Assembly: GCA_902482035.1 (NCBI GenBank)
Contig: CABSYW010000045.1
Coordinates: 1-15,042, forward strand
Reading direction: 5' to 3'
DNA from: an uncultured Collinsella sp.
Lineage (GTDB): Bacteria; Actinomycetota; Coriobacteriia; Coriobacteriales; Coriobacteriaceae
DNA: 15,042 nt
Part shown: piece after piece, positions 6,579 through 12,863 of the stretch
Layout of the letters: the number at the start of each line of letters is the position of its first letter
Numbering within the stretch: the stretch's first letter is position 1
The notes under the pieces: generated by a model
What the model was told of the DNA's origin: nothing
What the model saw: only the letters and a program-made list of their open reading frames with translations
Databases searched by the model: none
Position numbers and translations under genes: made by a program

Positions 6579-8603
6579 TTAGCGTCGACGCTTCCAGATA
6601 ATGCCGAGGATGATGACGATGATGCCGCCGATAAGGCACGCGCCAACTACTGCCAGCGTGCGGTCTCCCGTTGCGGCGAGCTTACCGCTCGTCTTCTTGG
6701 TGCTGACCTTCGTGGTCGTCGTGTCCGTCTTAGGCGAGGGCTTAGGCGTCGGGGCCGGTGTGGGCGTGGGGTCCACGGCTGCGGAGCCGAAGCCGATGGT
6801 GCCGGCGAGCCCGGCCATCTTGCTCTCCCAGCCGTTCTGCCCGATCAGCGCCCTTAGCGCTGACTCGCAGGTACCCCACTCGGTGTACTTGGTGGCGTGT
6901 GCAAAGGTGGGAAAGTCGGTCGTGTTGGTGATGATGTAGTTGTTGGTGGCGACGGTATAGGTCTTGGCGGGGTCGAGCGTGCTGCCATCTTTGGTGAGTG
7001 TGGCACTCACAATGTGCTTGCCTTCGGGCTGCGTCCAATCAATCGTCACGTTGATGCCGCCAAAGGAGAGAACGCTGCCAGAGTCATCGCGCCACTTGTA
7101 CTTGTCTTGCGCCTCCTGCTCGGTGTGACCGGCCGCCACATAAGCCTGCTGAAGCTCGTAGCTGTCGTTGCAATCGTCGCTGATTTGTAGCGAGTGCTCG
7201 AGCGCTGCGAGGAAGTCCGCGCCGGTCATGGTCCAGGTCTCCACGGTGTTGCCGTAGGGCGAGATGGCGATGACGTTGCCGGCGGTCACGTTGCCCGCCG
7301 CGATGCCGCCGCGGATGCCGCCAGCGTTCTCGATGGCAAGGTCCGCGCTCGTCAGGGCAAGATAGGAGCCGCAAATCACATGGCCGATGGTCTGGGCCTT
7401 GGTGGTGTCGCCCTCCTTACTGGGGCGGAAATCGGTGGTGCGCACCATTTCCCAACCATGCGTGCCTGCGGCGTCCTCGCCGTAGAAATAGTTGGTGGTG
7501 GATGTGCCGAGCACCTTGTTCGATTCGTTTTCAAAGGCCTCGTCGAGCGGCTTGATCTTGTTGCGGACGTCTTCAAGGCGGCTTTGGTAGTCGGAGCCCT
7601 TGTCGGGGTCTGCCAAAAGGTCGTTGACGTTCTTGGCGGTGTAGAGCTTCTCGTCGCTGCCGTCTGCAGGGACCGTGACCGTGTCATCGTCGGTCGTCTC
7701 GGTGCCATTCGTGTCGTATTTGTACGGAATGGAAAGCAGTCCCACCTCGGCAAAGGCACTGCCCGCCTCGACAACGTGGATTGTCTTGCCGTCGGCTCCC
7801 GTCACCTTCTCGTTAAGGTTGATGTGCTCGTGGCCTGCGATAAGGGCATCGACGCCACGGAGTCGCGTGGCAAAGGTCTTGGCGTCGAGCGTGTGCGCGA
7901 TACACACAACAACATCGCAGCCCTCCTTGCGCAGCTGCTCTGCCTCGGCATTGATGGCGTTCGCGGCACCCGAGAACGACGTACCCGCGACCAGGTCCGC
8001 GCGCAGCGAGGATCCCAGCGACTCATCCATGGCACCCACGACGCCGACCTTGATTTTGTAGTCGAATGTGGAGTGATCTTCGCTATCCTCCCAGGTGCGA
8101 TCGAGCGTCTTCGTGATGCTCGAGCTCCATACGCCGCTCTTAGACTTCGCGTTCGCGCAGAGCATGGCGAAGGGCGTGCCGGTGGTGCTGTAGCCGGTCA
8201 TGGCGCGGAGTTTGTCCGCGCCGTAGCTCCAGTCGTGGTTGCCTGGCGTGGTCGCGTCGTAGCCGTCGGCGTAGAAGGTGTCCATGAGCTCGGCGATGCT
8301 CTTGCCCTCGCTCATGGTGGCGAAGGACTGTCCGTGGAAGGTGTCGCCCGCATCGAGCAAAAGATCGGGGGCGCTGTTTTGGGCGCTATAGAGAACCGCC
8401 AGCCCATCAAAGCCCACAGTGCCGGTGCCCTTGCTTGCGTTGTAGCTGTACTTGTAGCTGCCGTGGATGTCGTTGGTGTGCATGACGGCCACGGAGCCGT
8501 CAATAGCGGCGGGCAGGTTCCCCGCGAAAGCGAGGCTTGGGATGCCTGCGAGCGCGCCGGCAAACAACGCGGCGGCTAACGCAAGGCGGGGGAGTCTTTT
8601 CAT
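6579..8603 (-). CDS. Secreted, cell-wall-anchored 5'-nucleotidase / UshA-like metallophosphoesterase
   Basis: The 674-residue enzyme probably removes phosphate from extracellular nucleotides. A signal peptide (1-27, ending SLAFA-G) is followed by the catalytic domain: HTNDIHG (D45, H47), LLDAGDTFHG (D87), PGNHDW (GNHD 121-124), CIAHT (H237) and AGHEH (257-260). The 5'-nucleotidase C-terminal domain contains ENAGGIRGGI (425-434) and ISPYGNT (447-453). A Pro/Thr/Lys-rich stretch (612-640) reaches a sorting signal, LAATG (642-646), then a hydrophobic span and KRRR. LAxTG is the recognition motif of class E sortases in actinobacteria. AAGGA (8611-8615) sits 7 bases before the ATG. It appears monocistronic. 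Substrate range (AMP, UDP-sugars, cyclic nucleotides) cannot be decided here. Confidence 0.92.
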   Translation of the reverse strand: MKRLPRLALAAALFAGALAGIPSLAFAGNLPAAIDGSVAVMHTNDIHGSYKYSYNASKGTGTVGFDGLAVLYSAQNSAPDLLLDAGDTFHGQSFATMSEGKSIAELMDTFYADGYDATTPGNHDWSYGADKLRAMTGYSTTGTPFAMLCANAKSKSGVWSSSITKTLDRTWEDSEDHSTFDYKIKVGVVGAMDESLGSSLRADLVAGTSFSGAANAINAEAEQLRKEGCDVVVCIAHTLDAKTFATRLRGVDALIAGHEHINLNEKVTGADGKTIHVVEAGSAFAEVGLLSIPYKYDTNGTETTDDDTVTVPADGSDEKLYTAKNVNDLLADPDKGSDYQSRLEDVRNKIKPLDEAFENESNKVLGTSTTNYFYGEDAAGTHGWEMVRTTDFRPSKEGDTTKAQTIGHVICGSYLALTSADLAIENAGGIRGGIAAGNVTAGNVIAISPYGNTVETWTMTGADFLAALEHSLQISDDCNDSYELQQAYVAAGHTEQEAQDKYKWRDDSGSVLSFGGINVTIDWTQPEGKHIVSATLTKDGSTLDPAKTYTVATNNYIITNTTDFPTFAHATKYTEWGTCESALRALIGQNGWESKMAGLAGTIGFGSAAVDPTPTPAPTPKPSPKTDTTTTKVSTKKTSGKLAATGDRTLAVVGACLIGGIIVIILGIIWKRRR

Positions 8604-8667
8604 GGCAGTTTCCTTAGTCCTTAGCCAGAATGTCTGGTTGAATATCGGATTATCGACATAATATGCG

Positions 8668-8707
8668 AAAACCGCCGCAAGGGCGTCTGCCCCTTTGCGG
8701 CGGTTTT
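8668..8707 (-). repeat. REP-like palindromic hairpin C
   Basis: A 16-bp stem (8668-8683 with 8692-8707, one G-T pair) starts AAAACCGCCGCAA and ends in TTTT. It lies between the ABC-transporter terminator hairpin and the start of the nucleotidase gene, and matches hairpins A, B and D in its CAAAGGGG-CAG core on the - strand. It may act as a second terminator just upstream of the nucleotidase promoter region. Confidence 0.75.
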
Positions 8708-8722
8708 GACGTTTGCGCAGAT

Positions 8723-8763
8723 AAAACCTACCAAAATAAACCTGTCCCTTTTTGGCAGGTTTT
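8723..8763 (-). repeat. REP-like palindromic hairpin D, also terminator of the ABC transporter operon
   Basis: AAAACCTACCAAAA (8723-8736) pairs with 8750-8763 with one mismatch around a 13-base loop; on the - strand it ends in TTTTAT. Two bases of the ATPase gene's TAA (8762-8764) lie in the stem. The core on the - strand reads AAAAAGGGACAG, so it is the most diverged of the four copies. Confidence 0.75.
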
Positions 8764-9556
8764 AGCTCAGCAGCATGCGGTCGTTGGCGAGCTCGCCGCC
8801 CGAGACCTCCTCGAACTTCTGTAGCAGGTCGGCTACGGTGAGCGACTTCTTCTCATCGCCCGCCACGTCGTAGATCACGTGGCCTTCGTGCATCATGATC
8901 AGACGGTTGCCCAGACGGATGGCGTCGTTCATGTTGTGCGTGACCATGAGCGTGGTCAGGTGGTTCTCGTCGACGATCTCCTCGGTCAGGTTGAGCACCT
9001 TAGAGGCCGTCTTGGGGTCGAGGGCCGCCGTGTGCTCGTCGAGCAGCAGCAGGCGCGGCCTGGTGAGCGTGGCCATCAGCAGGGTGAGTGCCTGGCGCTG
9101 GCCGCCCGAGAGCAGGCCGACCTTGGCGTTGAGACGCGTGTCCAGACCAAGGTCCAGGCGCTTGAGCAGCTCAACGTACTCATCTTTCTCGGCCTTGGTG
9201 ACGCCCCACGAAAGGCCGCGACGCTGGCCGCGACGCTTGGCGAGGGCCAGGTTCTCGGCAATCTGCATGTCGGCAGCGGTACCGCGCATGGGGTCCTGAA
9301 ACACGCGGCCCAGGTACTTGGCGCGCTGCGACTCGCTCAGGCGCGAGATGTCGGTGCCGTCGAGCTCAATAACGCCCGAATCGAGCGGGTACACGCCGGC
9401 GATCATGTTGAGCAGCGTGGACTTGCCGGCGCCGTTGCCGCCGATCACGGTTACAAAGTCGCCGTCATTCAGGGTGAGGTCGACGCCGGTGAGCGCGCGC
9501 TTCTCGGTGACGGTGCCCTTGTTAAAGGTCTTCTTGACGTGCGAGAGCTTAAGCAT
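8762..9556 (-). CDS. ABC transporter ATP-binding protein (TrpZ-like uptake system)
   Basis: The 264-residue cytoplasmic ATPase powers the adjacent permease. It has all the motifs: Walker A GGNGAGKST (39-47), Q-loop VFQDP (Q87), signature LSGGQ (149-153), Walker B LLLLDE (169-174) and the switch histidine in MVTHNM (H207). The partner genes place it in the group of systems with a COG2984-type lipoprotein and COG4120-type permease, whose best-studied member is pneumococcal TrpXYZ. The frame is open further upstream, but ATG 9556 overlaps the permease stop by 8 bases (ATGCTTAA). It begins MLKLSHVKKTF and has GGGGG and GAGG just upstream, so it is chosen. The last gene of the operon, it ends in hairpin D. 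Confidence 0.92.
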   Translation of the reverse strand: MLKLSHVKKTFNKGTVTEKRALTGVDLTLNDGDFVTVIGGNGAGKSTLLNMIAGVYPLDSGVIELDGTDISRLSESQRAKYLGRVFQDPMRGTAADMQIAENLALAKRRGQRRGLSWGVTKAEKDEYVELLKRLDLGLDTRLNAKVGLLSGGQRQALTLLMATLTRPRLLLLDEHTAALDPKTASKVLNLTEEIVDENHLTTLMVTHNMNDAIRLGNRLIMMHEGHVIYDVAGDEKKSLTVADLLQKFEEVSGGELANDRMLLS

Positions 9557-10472
9557 CTGCCTCATCCCCCTTCGTGTAGGAGCTGCGGAGCTTATAGCGC
9601 TCCCAAACCACGGGCACGCACAGGGCCACAGCGACAATTACGGCGGAGAGCAGCTTCATGTCGTTGGCGTCCATGCCCAACTGCAGCACGATGGCGCGGA
9701 TAAGGAAGTACACCACGGAGCCAAAGACGGCGGAGGCAAGACGGACGCTAAACTGCGTGAGGCCGCCGGGCAGCAGACGGCCGAGCACCTCGCCGATAAC
9801 AATGGCGGCAAGACCGATAACGATGGCACCGGTGCCCATACCAATGTCGGCATACTTTTGGCTCTGGCAGATGAGCGCGCCCGAAAGGCCGATGAGGGCG
9901 TTGGAGAGCACGAGGGCGATCATCTTGGTGGAGTTGGTGTTGACGCCCAGAGCGCGGATCATGTACTCGTTGTTGCCGGTGGCTCGCAGCGCCGAGCCGA
10001 TCTCGGTGCCAAAGAACCAATACAGGATGGCAACGATAGCCACGGCGAGCAGGATGCCCAAGATGATGGCAACGGTGGACTGCGGCAGACCGGTCATATT
10101 GCTGACGGCCGAGAACACGGTGCCTTTGGCAAGAATGGGCGTATTGGACTTGCCCATGATGCGCAGGTTGATGGACCACAGGCTGATCTGGGTGAGGATT
10201 CCGGCGAGGATCGCAGGAATCTCAAAGACGGTGGTCAAAATGCCCGTGACGGCGCCCGCGATGGCGCCGGCGCACATACCGGCCAGCACGGCGAACAGCG
10301 GGTCGACGTTGTTATTGACGATGAGCACAGCGCAGACGCAGCCGCCGAGGGCAAAGCTGCCGTCGCAGGTCATATCGGGAATGTCGAGCAGGCGGAACGT
10401 GATAAACACGCCAAGCACCATAATGCCCCAGAGGACGCCCTGCGAAACGGCGCCCTGCAATGCAATGAGCAT
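9549..10472 (-). CDS. ABC transporter permease (TrpY-like, COG4120-type)
   Basis: The 307-residue protein is almost entirely hydrophobic, with about eight or nine membrane spans. It resembles permeases related to the branched-chain amino acid LivH group but found with COG2984 lipoproteins. Characteristic segments are VLGVFITFRLLDIPDMTCDG near the N-terminus, PAILAGILTQISLWSINLRI in the middle and the Gly-rich IVIGLAAIVIGEVLGRLLPG. Start ATG 10472 has AGGAGG (10481-10486) 8 bases upstream. An overlapping ATG at 10479 is in another frame. The gene follows the lipoprotein gene after 203 bases that hold a hairpin, and overlaps the ATPase gene by 8 bases. The substrate is probably a small amino-acid-like or other polar compound, not decidable from sequence. 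Confidence 0.9.
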   Translation of the reverse strand: MLIALQGAVSQGVLWGIMVLGVFITFRLLDIPDMTCDGSFALGGCVCAVLIVNNNVDPLFAVLAGMCAGAIAGAVTGILTTVFEIPAILAGILTQISLWSINLRIMGKSNTPILAKGTVFSAVSNMTGLPQSTVAIILGILLAVAIVAILYWFFGTEIGSALRATGNNEYMIRALGVNTNSTKMIALVLSNALIGLSGALICQSQKYADIGMGTGAIVIGLAAIVIGEVLGRLLPGGLTQFSVRLASAVFGSVVYFLIRAIVLQLGMDANDMKLLSAVIVAVALCVPVVWERYKLRSSYTKGDEADA

Positions 10473-10574
10473 GCTTCATACCTCCTAGGATAGGGTGGAC
10501 ACGTGATTCACCATAATAGCGGTAACAATGCATAGAAGAGTTACGGACAGACGTTTTGTTTTACCTGAAACAAG

Positions 10575-10608
10575 CAGGGCGGACGCCGGTCTACAGCGCC
10601 CGCCCCTG
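10575..10608 (-). terminator. Hairpin between lipoprotein and permease genes, possible attenuating terminator
   Basis: A 12-pair GC-rich stem (10575-10586 with 10596-10608) contains one bulge and one mismatch, and on the - strand is followed by CTTGTTT. Inside the operon it may stop part of the transcription so that the binding protein is made in excess over the membrane parts. A 6-bp hairpin CGCGTA/TACGCG (10665-10682) overlaps the lipoprotein gene stop. Confidence 0.5.
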
Positions 10609-10675
10609 TGGCTCAGATATTGAATAACGCGGCTAAAGCGCGAGCACGGGCTCTAGACGCATGCCGCGTATGGCA

Positions 10676-11656
10676 TTACGCGTCCAGGGCGGAAAGGTCG
10701 ATGCCCAGGGCCTCGGCCATTTCGTCGTTCTTGACGACGACCAGGTCCTTGCTCGAGAGGTGCTTGATCGGCATATCCTCGGGCTTGGCCTCGCCCTTCA
10801 GGATCTTAACGGCCATCTCGCCCGCGGCGTAGCCCAGGTCCTCATAGTTGATGGAGAGGGTGAACAGGCCGCCGGCCATGCACATACCCTCCTCGCCAGT
10901 CACGAAGGGAAGCTTGTTTTCCTTGCAGATCTGGCCGACCTGCGAGGCACCCGCGGCGATGGTGTTGTCGGTGGGGGAGTACAGCGCGTCGACCTTGCCC
11001 ACGGCAGACTCGACGACGGACTGAATCTCGTTGGAGCTCGAGACGGTGAAGTCAGTGTACTCGAGGCCCAGCTTGTCGAGCTCCTTCTTGGCGGCCTTGA
11101 TCTGGACGTCGGAGTTGGACTCGGCGGTGCAGTAGAGCAGGCCGACCTTTTTAACGTCGGGCAGGACCTTCTGCATCATCTCGAGCTGCTCAGCGACCGG
11201 GGTGAGGTCGGAAGCGCCCGTGACGTTGGTGCCGGGCTTGTCGTTGTCCTGGACCAGGCCGGAGGCGGCGTAGTCGGTGATGGCGCAGCCCACGATGGGG
11301 ATATCGGCCGTGGCGCCGGCGGCAGCCTGCGCGGCGGGCGTGGCGATGGCATAAATCAGGTTGACGTTGTCGCCCACAAACTTGTCGGCAATGGACTTAC
11401 ACGTGGACTGGTCGTTCTGGGCGTTCTTCTGGTCGATCTTGACCTTAAGGCCGCTCTCCTTGATGGCCTTGACAAAGCCGTCGTTGGCGGCATCGAGTGC
11501 GGAGTGCTCAGTGAGCTGCAGAACGCCGATGGTGTAGTCGGAACCGGCGGCAGCAGAGCCGGAACCAGAGTTGCCGCCGCATCCGGCGAGCGGGGCGAGC
11601 GCGAGCAGGCCAGCGGAGACCAGAAGGCTCCTGCGGCTGATGGTGATGTCCTTCAT
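10676..11656 (-). CDS. ABC transporter substrate-binding lipoprotein (TrpX-like, COG2984-type)
   Basis: The 326-residue protein is exported and lipid-anchored. Arg-rich ISRRSLLVSAGLLALAPLAGC ends in the lipobox LAGC with the modified Cys at 26, and a Gly/Ser linker follows. The mature part is a two-lobed type I periplasmic-binding fold: YTIGVLQLTEHSALDAANDG, NLIYAIATPAAQAA, KKVGLLYCTAESNSDVQIKA, DALYSPTDNTIAAG and the C-terminal INYEDLGYAAGEMA. In this family pneumococcal TrpX binds aromatic amino acids, but other members differ, so the ligand is open. The frame extends upstream to 11842, but ATG 11656 starts a proper signal sequence and has GGGGG (11664-11668) 7 bases before it. It is first in the operon with the permease and ATPase genes. 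Confidence 0.92.
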   Translation of the reverse strand: MKDITISRRSLLVSAGLLALAPLAGCGGNSGSGSAAAGSDYTIGVLQLTEHSALDAANDGFVKAIKESGLKVKIDQKNAQNDQSTCKSIADKFVGDNVNLIYAIATPAAQAAAGATADIPIVGCAITDYAASGLVQDNDKPGTNVTGASDLTPVAEQLEMMQKVLPDVKKVGLLYCTAESNSDVQIKAAKKELDKLGLEYTDFTVSSSNEIQSVVESAVGKVDALYSPTDNTIAAGASQVGQICKENKLPFVTGEEGMCMAGGLFTLSINYEDLGYAAGEMAVKILKGEAKPEDMPIKHLSSKDLVVVKNDEMAEALGIDLSALDA

Positions 11657-11688
11657 ATCATTACCCCCAGTATAAAAATGGCTGGAAA

Positions 11689-11714
11689 CACTGCACTGGG
11701 ACAAAGTGCAAGTG
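11689..11714 (-). promoter_or_regulatory. Palindrome at the lipoprotein gene transcription start, possible operator or leader hairpin
   Basis: TGCACT (11692-11697) is inverted at 11705-11710 (AGTGCA) with a 7-base spacer. CAC/GTG extend it to 11689 and 11714 with one bulged base. It sits at about the predicted +1 of the promoter at 11720-11747, a usual place for a repressor site, but it could equally be an RNA stem in the leader. Confidence 0.4.
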
Positions 11715-11719
11715 GAACT

Positions 11720-11747
11720 ATAGTAGCGCTGATGTCCATTTTTACAA
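11720..11747 (-). promoter_or_regulatory. Candidate promoter of the ABC transporter operon
   Basis: On the - strand TTGTAA (11742-11747, four of six matches to TTGACA) is followed after 16 bases by TACTAT (11720-11725, four of six matches to TATAAT). The start would be near 11713, giving a leader of about 57 bases. The -35 box lies inside a GCTGTTGTAAAA motif also found in the gap upstream of the WYL regulator gene. Confidence 0.45.
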
Positions 11748-11816
11748 CAGCCTGGCGGGTTTTTTAATACAGAATCGGATGGGCGGTACGGGTAGTCGAA
11801 TGGGCGGCGGAGGGTC

Positions 11817-12605
11817 TTATGCGGCGGAGGAGGCGTCATCATCCTCGTCCAGGGCGGCGAAGAGCTTCTTGCCGTCGAGCAGGCGCGTGCTGACGTTTCT
11901 CATACGGGCGATCTCGACGGTGCGCAGCGTATCGTCGGTGCCTCGGGCGTCGTAGACCGTTCCCAGCAGATACGAGATGCCATCGCGCTGCCTGATGGCA
12001 AAGGGACGGAGTGTCATCCGTGCTGCTTCGGTTTCGCCACGTGCCGTGACGCTCGAAATATCAAAACTCACCGTGGTTCCGTGGTCGATGGCCTGCTCGA
12101 CGAGCTCGCACGTGTCGATGCGCTTGATGGGCGTGCGTGTTGCCTTGGTAGCCTTGCTGCCTGCGCTTGGAGCAGGTTCGGGTGTATCGAGATAGCCGCG
12201 AACGTCGGCACTCGCCATGGCAACTAAGTGCTGCGCCATGCTCTTGCGGATAGCGATAGGCGTGGAGCGGTTGCGCATGACCATACCGTGGAGCCGGATG
12301 ATCTCTTCGTCGGTGAGCGGACGGGTAAGAAGTTTGTAGCCCACGCCGCGTTTGTACTCAATTTCGTATCCGGCATGGCGAAGCGCGGAGATGGCGGTGT
12401 AGATGCTGCGCCGCGCCGCCGAGATGGGCATGCGGGCGGGGTCGTCGGGATGGGCGAGGCGCCGGATCAGCTCATCGGAAAGCATGGCCTTGTCTTCGCC
12501 GGTGTTTTCGCTCAAGAGCTGCAGGATACGAACGGCGCGATAGGCTGCCATCGAGGCGGCGCCTCTAGTCGTGGTGTCGTAGGTTTCAACAGCGGCTTCG
12601 GTCAT
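11817..12605 (-). CDS. WYL-domain transcriptional regulator
   Basis: The 262-residue cytoplasmic protein has a winged helix-turn-helix at about 21-92 (AYRAVRILQLLSEN; ARRSIYTAISALRHAGYEIE; GVGYKLL). A helical bridge and a low-complexity linker (145-160) follow. The C-terminal half is WYL-like at about 165-245 (MTLRPFAIRQRDGISYLLG, then DTLRTVEIARMRNV). The name-giving Trp-Tyr-Leu is SYL here. WYL regulators sense ligands, often nucleic-acid-related, and act as repressors or activators. ATG 12605 has AAAGGA 10 bases upstream; an in-frame GTG at 12614 is too close to it. It lies 160 bases upstream of the ABC operon in the same direction, so it may regulate that operon; this is inference. The acidic tail DEDDDASSAA is unremarkable. 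Confidence 0.8.
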   Translation of the reverse strand: MTEAAVETYDTTTRGAASMAAYRAVRILQLLSENTGEDKAMLSDELIRRLAHPDDPARMPISAARRSIYTAISALRHAGYEIEYKRGVGYKLLTRPLTDEEIIRLHGMVMRNRSTPIAIRKSMAQHLVAMASADVRGYLDTPEPAPSAGSKATKATRTPIKRIDTCELVEQAIDHGTTVSFDISSVTARGETEAARMTLRPFAIRQRDGISYLLGTVYDARGTDDTLRTVEIARMRNVSTRLLDGKKLFAALDEDDDASSAA

Positions 12606-12722
12606 GGTGCCCACGTCCTTTCCGTTTTGGGTGGCGACGGTATGGAGCCTAGGACGTGGGGCTTTCCCAGGGGCGCAGGGCGCTCTGGGCGGTCGGTAGT
12701 CGTCGGCAAACGGCGGGTCGAG

Positions 12723-12785
12723 TTTTCAACAGCCCTGCTCAACTGACCAAAACCTTGCCAAAAGCTTGACGGATGCTGTTGAAAA
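12723..12785. repeat. 11-bp inverted repeat TTTTCAACAGC ... GCTGTTGAAAA in the asnS-regulator gap
   Basis: TTTTCAACAGC (12723-12733) is exactly inverted at 12775-12785, with 41 bases between the arms. The right arm overlaps the T run of the asnS terminator. A third near-copy, TTTTACAACAGC (+ strand), lies at the lipoprotein promoter around 11740-11751. It may be paired regulator sites. The rest of the gap (12606-12722) is GC-rich with no gene or clear promoter. Confidence 0.45.
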
Positions 12786-12817
12786 AAGCGTCTCTCGACC
12801 GATGTCGAGAGACGCTT
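12782..12817 (-). terminator. Terminator of asnS
   Basis: A perfect 14-bp stem AAGCGTCTCTCGAC (12786-12799 with 12804-12817) closes a 4-base loop. On the - strand it runs into six T residues (12787-12782). This is a textbook intrinsic terminator. Confidence 0.93.
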
Positions 12818-12863
12818 GTACGATGAGCGTTGGCGTGTGGCGACGCGAGCTAGTGTCCGACGA

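Noticed and set aside
7194..8579. A 461-codon + strand open frame
   Set aside because: It is wholly antisense to the 5'-nucleotidase, whose signal peptide, motifs and sorting signal are unmistakable. The shadow is Val/Gly/Ala-rich with no domain.
2932..8763. The four related hairpins as a CRISPR array
   Set aside because: They are palindromes kilobases apart at gene ends without regular spacers.
9318..10493. A 391-codon + strand open frame
   Set aside because: Antisense to the ABC permease and ATPase; the His/Asp/Gly-rich composition is typical of the reverse of hydrophobic membrane coding.
10661..11767. A 368-codon + strand open frame
   Set aside because: Antisense to the substrate-binding lipoprotein gene and lacks a ribosome binding site or known domain.
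12723..12785. TTTTCAACA/TGTTGAAAA as DnaA boxes of an origin
   Set aside because: Two mismatches to TTATNCACA, only two sites, and no AT-rich region or dnaA/dnaN context.
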